DNA of 15,365 nt from NCBI GenBank assembly GCA_037439945.1, contig JBBIVA010000091.1, forward strand, positions 1 through 15,365, in the 5' to 3' direction. Origin of the DNA: CALEUX01 sp037439945. GTDB taxonomy: Bacteria > Bacteroidota > Bacteroidia > Bacteroidales > Marinilabiliaceae. Both the position numbers and the translations under genes were made by a program. Within the stretch, counting starts at the first letter, position 1, and each line of letters opens with the position of its first letter. The notes beneath the pieces were generated by a model, which saw only the letters and a list, made by a program, of their open reading frames with translations, had not been told where the DNA came from and ran no database searches. This document shows positions 6,468 through 13,183 of this stretch, piece by piece.

Positions 6468-7973
6468 TTATTGCTCCAGAATTAATATCCAATCATTATA
6501 AATACCCGATGTGGGAGGGGAAAAATATTGATTTTTTATTACTTTTTTTGTATCTGGATTGGTAAATTCTCCGGTGCGGGGATTGTACCATTTATGAGTG
6601 TATAGGTGGCTTTTAATATTTACCTGCACAGTTTGGCCCTTTGCCAGGTATAGCAGGGCAAAGTTTAAATCCTTAGAGGTGGCAGCCCTTATATGGTTTT
6701 CATCCCTGGTATTAGGTCCGGTAATTAGTTTTTGGTTGGGTATTAATTTTTCAAAAGGGTATAATTCAAATAATGTTTTAATATGTTTAATCTGTTCAGC
6801 CCCTGGTAATTCCAGAGCCGCTCGCCAGTCGGTTATGCATGGAATATTATATGGCCCATGTTTCTCAAACATTTGCCATATGGAATTAGCTCCATAAGTA
6901 TATCCACAGGCCCCTGATAAAAAATTCCAATAAGCATGTACCCTAATATCATAATCATTAAAATATCCTTTTGGGAAAAATGATTTTTCCTTTATGGTAT
7001 TATCATCATTCAGTATTTTCCCTGGTACCCTGCCAGGATCATCCCGGTTGCAATATTCACCAAAAGAAACAGCTATTTCTTCATAGGCAGGTTCACCATC
7101 AACAAATGGTTTTCGGGGTTTTGATTTATATAAAAAACCGGCATAATCATAAACATTATTGAACTTTTGTGTATGCCCACTCTGGTACATATTAAAATCC
7201 AAAGCAGACTGTTTTTGCATCATCCTATAGGAGGTAGCTCTTCCACCAGGATGGTAAGTAATAAGGTGCCTTCCACAATCACCTTTCCTCAATCCCTTGG
7301 CCATATTTAACCAAATTGATTTTTCGGTTCGGTTTTTTGTATTCTTGTCGCCACCAAGTATCCAAACAATTTGTTTACCCTTGTAACGTTTTCCTAAAAA
7401 ATAACCAAAATTATAAGCATTTGTATTATTGAAAATTACAGGTTCTCCTTTATCTGACAAACAAACCTTATCTCCCCAGCATGGCAACATTCCCATAAAC
7501 ATTCCATGGCTATTTGATTCATCAATAATTTTATCAATATGTTCAAAATATTTTTCGTTTGGATGGTCAGGATCAGTATTTAACAAGGGAAGGTCACCAT
7601 TGGCATTTGGTTGGGTTAACCCCTGTAACTCGGCCAGTACTACAGCCTGGATAATTGTAAACCCTTTTCGGGCCCTGTTCCTAAGGTATAATTCTGCATC
7701 CTTAATGCTTAACTTATGAAAAAGTTCCCATGCTGTATCTCCCAGCCATAAAAATGGTTTATTTCCCGGGAGTTGCAGGTACTTTCTATTATTACTCACC
7801 CTTAGGGTATAATCAAGGTTTTTATTTGAAGGTGGGGTGGAAAAATCAAATAGATGGTTAAGATAGGTTATAAGTTTTTTAACAATCCATTTAATAGTAT
7901 TTATTTTCTTTGTTAATTCTTTCAATTTTGGATTTATTAGAAAAAGGAAAATTTGTTGTTGAATATTTAACAA
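6468..7973 (-). CDS. DUF4038 / GH140 apiosidase-like protein without an ATG start
   Basis: The 501-residue frame contains a DUF4038 domain from about residue 58. Family stretches include FLWLGDTAWELFHKLS (74-89), KGFTIIQAVVLAELQGL (103-119), WGDK (166-169), VWILGGDKN (203-211), DFNMYQSGH (259-267), FVDGEPAYEE (290-299) and ACGYTYGANSIWQMF (355-369). A beta-rich C-terminal domain typical of the family follows from about 430. D209 and E294 are the likely catalytic acid/base and nucleophile pair of GH140, which releases apiose from pectic side chains. The listed start at 7973 is TTG, and no in-frame ATG occurs before codon 158, inside the domain. Residues 1-55 show no clear signal peptide, although family members are normally exported. 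It may therefore be N-terminally damaged or use a non-ATG start. Its role within a biosynthetic cluster is unclear. Confidence 0.8.
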   Translation of the reverse strand: MLNIQQQIFLFLINPKLKELTKKINTIKWIVKKLITYLNHLFDFSTPPSNKNLDYTLRVSNNRKYLQLPGNKPFLWLGDTAWELFHKLSIKDAELYLRNRARKGFTIIQAVVLAELQGLTQPNANGDLPLLNTDPDHPNEKYFEHIDKIIDESNSHGMFMGMLPCWGDKVCLSDKGEPVIFNNTNAYNFGYFLGKRYKGKQIVWILGGDKNTKNRTEKSIWLNMAKGLRKGDCGRHLITYHPGGRATSYRMMQKQSALDFNMYQSGHTQKFNNVYDYAGFLYKSKPRKPFVDGEPAYEEIAVSFGEYCNRDDPGRVPGKILNDDNTIKEKSFFPKGYFNDYDIRVHAYWNFLSGACGYTYGANSIWQMFEKHGPYNIPCITDWRAALELPGAEQIKHIKTLFELYPFEKLIPNQKLITGPNTRDENHIRAATSKDLNFALLYLAKGQTVQVNIKSHLYTHKWYNPRTGEFTNPDTKKVIKNQYFSPPTSGIYNDWILILEQ

Positions 7974-8208
7974 TAATGGGTTGTTGTAACAGGCAAATAA
8001 AATTTTGCTTAAACTACCGTAAAACAGGATTAAGAGTTATCAGGGTAATTATTTGCGGAAAATAAAAAGTTTATTCAGTAGCGTTTTAAATGAAACTAAT
8101 ATGTTTGCAAAAACTATAAAACCATTGTTTCGCCTACCGGTTAAGCCTAAATGATTTGATGGTTGCCCTGGGTAGCTTAGGTGATAATTATTTACTCGGG
8201 AAATTAAA

Positions 8209-9543
8209 TTACAGAGAAATTCTCCACCATTTCCTTATAACATATAACACAATAAATATTAGTACTGACGACTTTACAAGATGATTTAATACTACACCTA
8301 ATTCAGTTTCAGCCTTTATTACCTGCAGGAACAATATTGGGCTCCATATAAATATTGTAGGATAAATAAGGCTTAATTTATCAAGTTTACCCCAAAACCA
8401 ACCAATGAATATACCCCAGGAAAATAAAAATAATATCCCGCCCAATTTCCCAAAATTGGCATAACCTTCACCGGCAAGGCTTATACCCATTGATGTACCT
8501 TCGCTTATGGTTAATCCAGTAAAATTACGAAAATTTTCACGGCCACCGGCTGTTTTCTTTTCAGGATCTAATATTCGGGGAACAAAACTGGAATATAGAG
8601 ATTCGGTAATTGACGATCCGTTTGAATAAGGTTTATTTTTCGGGATATTATCCATAATTGCCGAAATAATCCAACCCTGGTTTAACCTTACGTTCATATC
8701 AACATCTGATTTTGGGTTTACAATGGATCCGGTACTCCAGCCTTCTGATGCCAGATTTAAAAACAAAAGGGTTTTATTCCCTGTGTATGCACCTGACCAC
8801 ACAATTTCCCGGTATTCGCCTTTAACCGATTGAATGGTAATGGCCAGGATTACCCCCAGTACAGCAATAGTCAATTTTATAAAAAGATTTAGACGAAGTT
8901 CATAGGCAACAAATGTAAAAGTTAACATTGCCCATAGCAAAAGATCATGAAACATACCCAAACCAATAGATACAATTGATGTAAACAACATGGTTCCCCA
9001 GAAAATTAGCCAACGGTTTGTATTATCGCTGAAAAGCAGGTATATAACACCTATGTATTTAATATTTCCCAATAAAAAAAAGACAAAACCAAGGGCAGTT
9101 GGCAAGAGTACTGACAGATATGGCAATACAAAACCAAGAATGATTAATACAAAAGGTAACCGGGGATGATTTTGTAACAAACTTCTCACTTTTTGGGCAA
9201 GGCCTTCCAGGTTGGCAGAAACAGGAAATAAATTCAAACCAAATTTAAACAGAATAATGCCCGGGACAATATAGGACATGTACGTTTCTTCATCAACATA
9301 CATTTTGTACTTATAGTGGGTGGCCTGATTATGATAATCAATAAATGGCCCCACAATCCATTGAAGCGATGCTATTGCGGCCATTAAATTAGGAATGGGG
9401 ATGGAATAACCCATTTGCTGTATCACCCTTACAGTAAAGTAGAAAGAAAACGAAAGGCCAATGGCACTCCAATAATAAAATCCGTTAAATGTGAGTATTA
9501 ACCAGATAATGATTGAGAGAATAGCTATAGTCCTTTGGCTCAT
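8209..9543 (-). CDS. wzy: Wzy-like O-antigen/exopolysaccharide polymerase
   Basis: The 444-residue protein has about ten to twelve membrane helices and a large central hydrophilic loop (about 240-345), the layout of Wzy polymerases that join lipid-linked repeat units at the periplasmic face. Within and after the loop are VRLNQGWIISAIMDNIP (285-301), SLYSSFVPRILDPEKK (315-330) and EGTSMGISLAGEGYANFG (348-365). These blocks recur in polymerase-like membrane proteins of Bacteroidota exopolysaccharide loci. Arginines in the loop (for instance R286 and R323) fit the family's dependence on periplasmic arginines, though which matter is unknown. The start is ATG 9541-9543. Two GT4 genes upstream probably assemble the repeat unit. 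No Wzx flippase or chain-length regulator is seen in the window. Sequence similarity in Wzy families is low, so the assignment rests on topology, recalled motifs and context. Confidence 0.7.
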   Translation of the reverse strand: MSQRTIAILSIIIWLILTFNGFYYWSAIGLSFSFYFTVRVIQQMGYSIPIPNLMAAIASLQWIVGPFIDYHNQATHYKYKMYVDEETYMSYIVPGIILFKFGLNLFPVSANLEGLAQKVRSLLQNHPRLPFVLIILGFVLPYLSVLLPTALGFVFFLLGNIKYIGVIYLLFSDNTNRWLIFWGTMLFTSIVSIGLGMFHDLLLWAMLTFTFVAYELRLNLFIKLTIAVLGVILAITIQSVKGEYREIVWSGAYTGNKTLLFLNLASEGWSTGSIVNPKSDVDMNVRLNQGWIISAIMDNIPKNKPYSNGSSITESLYSSFVPRILDPEKKTAGGRENFRNFTGLTISEGTSMGISLAGEGYANFGKLGGILFLFSWGIFIGWFWGKLDKLSLIYPTIFIWSPILFLQVIKAETELGVVLNHLVKSSVLIFIVLYVIRKWWRISL

Positions 9544-9600
9544 TTAATGGATGTTATTAGCACTTTATGCAATAATAGTAATTTTTTTTAATTTACGTTT

Positions 9601-9756
9601 ACCCCCCGGCCCCCTAAAGGTGGGATTACCTGATGGATTTTGGTTTCATTTGCATTCACCCCCTTGGCCCCCTGAAGGGGGAATTGCCAGATGGTTTCAG
9701 GTAACTAAAGTTTTTTTTAAAATGTGCTATTTGGTTTCCCCTTTAGGGGTAAGGGG
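9601..9756. repeat. GC-rich hairpin array between GT4 and Wzy genes
   Basis: In an otherwise AT-rich spacer, two imperfect direct repeats (about 9608-9648 and 9666-9701) both begin GGCCCCCTRAAGG and continue to GATGG-T-TTT. Hairpins are visible at 9668-9681 (CCCCC-TGAA-GGGGG) and 9738-9749 (CCCC-TTTA-GGGG), with a weaker one at 9610-9624. No T-run follows on the minus strand, so these do not look like intrinsic terminators for the cluster. Similar C-rich/G-rich palindromes occur between genes in other Bacteroidota, from general knowledge. An effect on mRNA stability is possible. Confidence 0.7.
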
Positions 9757-9767
9757 TATTGATTGAA

Positions 9768-10985
9768 TTATTCTAAAGCATTCAATAACTTATTAATTAA
9801 CACCTCGAACGACCAGTTGCTAATGAACGAATTCCAATTATTATCCGGTTTTGTTGAAATACTTTGAATAGCCGTTCTAAGTACATTGGTTAAATTTTCA
9901 ACATTGCCCGACTGAAACTGGTAACAAGGCGGTTGGGTAACCAAATCGATGGCGCAGCCAACTTTGTTGCTGGCAACAACCGGGGTGCCACAAGCAATGG
10001 ATTCGTTGACGGCTAAGCCCCAAGTCTCGCTTTGAGATGATAAACAGAACAGATTCCCCAAATTGTAAACCAAAGGCATATCAGATTGGTTTTGAAAAGG
10101 TAAAAATATAATATTGGAGTTGTTTTTGGAAAGTTCCTTTAATTTTGATTCCAATGGCCCATTACCAATCATCAATAATTTGGTATTGAATTTTTCATCA
10201 TTTGATAAAATATTAAAAGCATTAATTAGGACTTCAGGGTTTTTACGGGGTTCAAATTTCCCTGCAAATAATATTACAAAATCAGTATCCTTTATCTGTA
10301 ATGATCTTCTCCATTCAAGGGCTTTATTGGCATAGAGCTTTTCGTTATTATTGGCAAACCGGTTGTTATCGATGGCGTGAGGGACAAATCTAAGCTGATG
10401 CTCTTTTAACCCGTGGGCTTTAAAGTAGGCTTTGTTGTTGCTGCCAACATAAAGAGCCATATCAATATTGCGATAGATAAAGGTGAGGAACTGTTTTCTT
10501 AGTTTAAACTTCAAATATTGGGGCAGGATTTTAATGAAACCTTGAGTTTTTGTTGATTGAAATAAATTAGCTAATGTTTGAAACTCGTAATCTAAAAGTG
10601 TGCTGTCGCCACGAAATAGCACAGGTACTTTTCCTTTAAAGTGGCGCATAACCCCGAAATGAGCCTGAAAATTCCATCCAAACACTAGTAGGTGTGTGGG
10701 ATTGAATGCATTTATACGGTTTATCAGGTCGGGGCATTGAATACCCCAAAAGCTCTTGTTTCCCGGTTTTTTTGCTCTGTTTTCAACAAACTCATAATCA
10801 TAACCTTCCAGTAGCGGAATGTCCCACTTAATCTCTTTGCCAAAATTGGTGTCGAAGAATTCGGTTTGTCGTTGACTCCAGGTGTAGAAAACCTTAACCT
10901 CCATTCCGGGTTGCTGAGCCAGCATGGCAAACCATGGAGCGTTGTACTGAATGGGGTGGGTGGAGAGGATGGCGAGTTTTTTCAT
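9768..10985 (-). CDS. GT4-family glycosyltransferase (GT-B fold)
   Basis: Counted from ATG 10983-10985 the protein has 405 residues and begins MKKLAILSTHPIQYNAPWF, a typical GT4 N-terminus. A GTG seven codons upstream (11006) is a weaker alternative start. The C-terminal Rossmann domain shows FAGKFEPRKNPEVLINAF (about 240-257), the phosphate-contacting G-K and R-K of GT4 enzymes, then GNGPLE (274-279) and SETWGLAVNESIACGTPVVA. The last stretch contains the E-x7-E motif (E320 and E328) that binds the nucleotide sugar. Such enzymes act at the cytoplasmic side of the membrane, extending a lipid-linked repeat unit with retention of configuration. The Wzy-like gene downstream fits that role. Donor and acceptor cannot be deduced. 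Confidence 0.9.
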   Translation of the reverse strand: MKKLAILSTHPIQYNAPWFAMLAQQPGMEVKVFYTWSQRQTEFFDTNFGKEIKWDIPLLEGYDYEFVENRAKKPGNKSFWGIQCPDLINRINAFNPTHLLVFGWNFQAHFGVMRHFKGKVPVLFRGDSTLLDYEFQTLANLFQSTKTQGFIKILPQYLKFKLRKQFLTFIYRNIDMALYVGSNNKAYFKAHGLKEHQLRFVPHAIDNNRFANNNEKLYANKALEWRRSLQIKDTDFVILFAGKFEPRKNPEVLINAFNILSNDEKFNTKLLMIGNGPLESKLKELSKNNSNIIFLPFQNQSDMPLVYNLGNLFCLSSQSETWGLAVNESIACGTPVVASNKVGCAIDLVTQPPCYQFQSGNVENLTNVLRTAIQSISTKPDNNWNSFISNWSFEVLINKLLNALE

Positions 10986-11020
10986 TTTTTCAACCGAAAA
11001 GTTCACAAAGATTTCTAATT

Positions 11021-11071
11021 ATAGCCGCAAAGTTCGCAGAGTAAATTATTATTCACTTACTCTGTGATTTA
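11021..11071. repeat. CGCAAAG-type intergenic repeat, copy 1 with stem-loop
   Basis: The repeat starts ATAGCCGCAAAGTTCGCAGAG and contains a near-perfect 11-bp inverted repeat: TCGCAGAGTAA (11034-11044) and TTACTCTGTGA (11057-11067), one mismatch, 12-base loop. It lies between the GxxExxY gene and the GT4 gene. It resembles the left halves of the copies at 13021 and 15185. Confidence 0.65.
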
Positions 11072-11146
11072 ATAAAGTAATTGCAAAAAATGCTTAGGTT
11101 TTGCATAGAATACGGGTTCTTTTAGGCGCTTTATTCCCCATTATGA

Positions 11147-11527
11147 TTACTGAAAATTGTTTACTATCCTTTTTATGCCTTGTTTTAGTAATGTTAATTT
11201 AAAGTTGATGAGTAAACCTAATCTGTAATTGCCTAGTTTCAAATATGTGAGCGTTTGAGCCAGGTGAATATCATTTAAAGCATCAACAATTTTAAGTTCT
11301 ACCACAACTTTGTTTTCAACTAACAGATCTATTCTATAACCACAATCTAGTTTTACGTCTTCAAAAACAAGCGGCATCGCCTTCTCTTTTTCAACAGTTA
11401 ACCCGGCTTGTTGTAATTTGTACCATAAGCATTCTTTATAGGCATGTTCCAATAATCCTGGTCCCAGTGCCCGATGAACTTCTATTGAAATACCAATAAT
11501 TTTAGTTGCTATTTCATTTTCTGTCAT
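11147..11527 (-). CDS. GxxExxY protein (PDDEXK-like fold)
   Basis: The 126-residue protein has the family-defining motif as G24-L-L-E27-H-A-Y30, preceded by VHRALGPG. A PD-(D/E)xK-like core follows as YRIDLLVENKVVVELK, with D67, E77 and K79, and then Q91 and Y95 on the next helix. This is the typical size for GxxExxY proteins (about 120-135 residues), which are very common in Bacteroidota, often as several copies, and have no established function. A nuclease-like role is suggested by fold similarity only. It is inserted between two glycosyltransferase genes and is bracketed by two related repeats (11021-11071 and 11551-11597), so it looks like a small cassette rather than part of the glycan pathway. 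The start is ATG 11525-11527. Confidence 0.88.
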   Translation of the reverse strand: MTENEIATKIIGISIEVHRALGPGLLEHAYKECLWYKLQQAGLTVEKEKAMPLVFEDVKLDCGYRIDLLVENKVVVELKIVDALNDIHLAQTLTYLKLGNYRLGLLINFKLTLLKQGIKRIVNNFQ

Positions 11528-11550
11528 TTGTTGTTATGTTTTATGAGGGT

Positions 11551-11597
11551 TTTCTCTGTGGTCTCTGCGTGAAAAGCTTTGGGCTCTCAGCGGTTAA
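11551..11597. repeat. CGCAAAG-type intergenic repeat, copy 2
   Basis: On the plus strand it reads TTTCTCTGTGGTCTCTGCGT, then a GAAAAGCTTTGG stretch, and ends CTCTCAGCGGTTAAA. Its reverse complement begins TTTAACCGCTGAGAG, matching the outer ends of the other copies. It corresponds to the right half of the copy at 15185-15257. It overlaps the last codon of the GT4-like gene (stop TAA at 11594-11596) and lies 24 bases upstream of the GxxExxY start. Confidence 0.6.
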
Positions 11598-12982
11598 ATT
11601 ATAGACTCAATTGCCTTTACCAATTTTTTTGCAGAAGTCTTTGCTGAATATTGATCCAACGCCGACAAATCCGGATTCCACGCGTCATTCTGTAACCGTT
11701 TTAGGAGTACTGTCTTAAAGGCATCAACCATCTCTGATTGACTCATTTCCGGTTTGTATCGCATGGTAAACGCATCAGCTTTGCAATCCTCCATTACTTG
11801 TATGGCGCTGCTCTCGTGATGAAAAGCAGATATTACCGGGCGGTTACTCAATAACGATTGAAATGTTTTGGAGGCGGTATAATGTTTTTCTGTGCTACCA
11901 ATAATCATTACTGTGTTGGCTTCGTTTAAGAAGTTTAACACCTGTAAAAAAGGATATCTGCCTCTCTTTTCGGTTACAATATCATCTAAACAATAATCTT
12001 TGGCATACGATGCAATTGACTTTGCCGGGTAGTTGCCGGTACCTATAAACCAAAGGCGAATGGTCTCATCCCATAACTTCTGTTCTCTTAATGCTTTTAT
12101 GGCCATAAAAAATGCTTGCACAATCACATGGCTATTGGGAAGAAAGGCGCCTGCATAAAGCCAGATTTTCAAGTTTTGTGTTCCGGGTTCTGAGTTCAGG
12201 GTTGACTCCCAGGGAAATTTTAGATTTTCAAGTTTTATATGGTGATCGTTGGGGTCGAATCCATACGGCATGGCTACATGGGTGAAGGGTAGGTTGGTGT
12301 GGGGGTTGGAGTGAGGAGTTTTGAGTTTTGAGTTGGGAGTTGGGAGTTGTTGGGGTGAGGGACTGGTGGTTTCAATGGTTGAAGATTCAGTTATATCGCT
12401 AGTTAATTTTGTATAGATTGATGGAAAATTGCGTTTGATAACCGGTTCGTAATAAGGATAAGACACCCCGCTAATAAGGGAGGCTTTCTTTACAGCAATG
12501 GGCTCGAGCAATTTGGCCACCCATAAACTCATGCGTGTGCGCCATTTTTTCTGGTTGGTTAAATCTCTTACCCATGGGTCGATGTAGTCGATGCCATACG
12601 GAATATCGGTTTTCTCATAAAGCAGGCGCCCAAGTAAAGCATTGTAAAACGATGGGATGGGTAACCAGATAAAATCAATTTGCTGAGTGCGAATAATTTG
12701 CCGGGCTGCTTTGTAGAGTTGGTAAAATGCCCTAAGGCCAATATCGCCCATCAGGCGTGGGCGCATTACCGGCAGTGCTTTTACACGGGTTACGTCAAAA
12801 TTGGGCGAAAAGGTCTTTTGAAAATCGTGGTCGGGTGTCTCTTCAAAATAGCGGGGCTCAACGGTGAGCACGCGGGGTTTCCAACCTAATTCGTACAGAA
12901 AATTCCCAATTAACCGTGGACGGTGTACGCCAGCCAGATTGGCCGGATGCCAGTGGGGATATATAATGAGGATGGTTTTCAT
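11594..12982 (-). CDS. GT4-like glycosyltransferase with a repeat-derived linker
   Basis: The 462-residue protein has a GT-B layout. The N-terminal domain begins MKTILIIYPHWHPANLAGVH and has an IDYIDPWVRDL stretch at 131-141. The C-terminal domain begins LKIWLYAGAFLPNSHV (271-286), followed by RLWFIGTGNYP (309-319) and a donor-binding region SKTFQSLLSNRPVISAF (371-387). Between the domains, residues about 195-270 form a Ser/Thr/Pro/Asn-rich linker unlike the rest. Two stretches of it are encoded by arrays of 7-bp units (12306-12347 and 12180-12207). The frame stays open through both arrays, and the conserved GFDPNDH motif (241-247) sits between them. The start is ATG 12980-12982. It probably adds a sugar to a lipid-linked intermediate. 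Length changes in the arrays would alter the reading frame and could switch the gene off. Confidence 0.82.
   Translation of the reverse strand: MKTILIIYPHWHPANLAGVHRPRLIGNFLYELGWKPRVLTVEPRYFEETPDHDFQKTFSPNFDVTRVKALPVMRPRLMGDIGLRAFYQLYKAARQIIRTQQIDFIWLPIPSFYNALLGRLLYEKTDIPYGIDYIDPWVRDLTNQKKWRTRMSLWVAKLLEPIAVKKASLISGVSYPYYEPVIKRNFPSIYTKLTSDITESSTIETTSPSPQQLPTPNSKLKTPHSNPHTNLPFTHVAMPYGFDPNDHHIKLENLKFPWESTLNSEPGTQNLKIWLYAGAFLPNSHVIVQAFFMAIKALREQKLWDETIRLWFIGTGNYPAKSIASYAKDYCLDDIVTEKRGRYPFLQVLNFLNEANTVMIIGSTEKHYTASKTFQSLLSNRPVISAFHHESSAIQVMEDCKADAFTMRYKPEMSQSEMVDAFKTVLLKRLQNDAWNPDLSALDQYSAKTSAKKLVKAIESII
12163..12236. repeat. Heptamer array flanked by 15-bp direct repeats
   Basis: Four units of period 7 run from 12180 to 12207 on the plus strand: GTTCCGG, GTTCTGA, GTTCAGG, GTTGACT. 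The array is flanked by an exact 15-bp direct repeat, AGATTTTCAAGTTTT, at 12163-12177 and 12222-12236. The distance between flanks is 59 bases, so loss of one flank plus the array would shift the frame of the glycosyltransferase. The array encodes about residues 259-268. Confidence 0.75.
12306..12347. repeat. Six-unit 7-bp tandem array inside a glycosyltransferase gene
   Basis: On the plus strand the units are TTGGAGT, GAGGAGT, TTTGAGT, TTTGAGT, TGGGAGT, TGGGAGT, a consensus of NNNGAGT. Two neighbouring pairs are identical, giving sites for slippage. The array encodes about residues 212-226, rich in Pro, Thr, Asn and Ser. Since seven is not a multiple of three, gain or loss of one unit would cause a frameshift. 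Confidence 0.8.
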
Positions 12983-13020
12983 TTATTTTTTTGAAATAAC
13001 ATCAAAGTGCGCTGAGTTTT

Positions 13021-13090
13021 TTTATCGCAAAGACCGCAAAGATAGCTTTTCTCTGTGCGCTTGTCGTATTCTTAGCGCACACAGCTACGG
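13021..13090. repeat. CGCAAAG-type intergenic repeat, copy 3
   Basis: It begins TTTATCGCAAAGACCGCAAA, continues GATAGCTTTTCTCTGTGCGC, and ends near AGCTACGGAAA. It aligns over most of its length with the copy at 15185-15257 in the same orientation. It occupies the spacer upstream of the GT4-like gene. The reverse complement of 13037-13044, TATCTTTG, matches the Bacteroidota -7 promoter consensus TAnnTTTG, but I see no good -33 partner. Confidence 0.65.
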
Positions 13091-13183
13091 AAAATAATTT
13101 GAGTTTTCTAATAATTTATGATTAAGTTAAGTTAAATAATTAGATTGACAGATTATGGAAATCTTAATGCGAATAAATATTCC

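Noticed and set aside
8049..8210. Minus-strand open frame ending in LLNKLFIFRK before TAA at 8049-8051
   Set aside because: About 50 codons without any ATG, running in from the end of the Wzy gene in another frame. It could be a gene remnant, but I match it to no family.
9551..9766. Plus-strand frame of 71 codons across the GC-rich spacer
   Set aside because: The translation follows the repeated hairpins (Pro/Gly-rich by base composition), so it is repeat-derived noise rather than a gene.
10724..10930. 68-codon minus-strand frame within the GT4 gene
   Set aside because: It lies in an alternative frame of a clear GT4 coding region and has no motif.
13037..13044. TATCTTTG as a Bacteroidota -7 promoter element upstream of the GT4-like gene
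   Set aside because: It fits TAnnTTTG but lies inside a repeat, and no -33 TTG element is found at the right distance, so it is mentioned only within the repeat entry.
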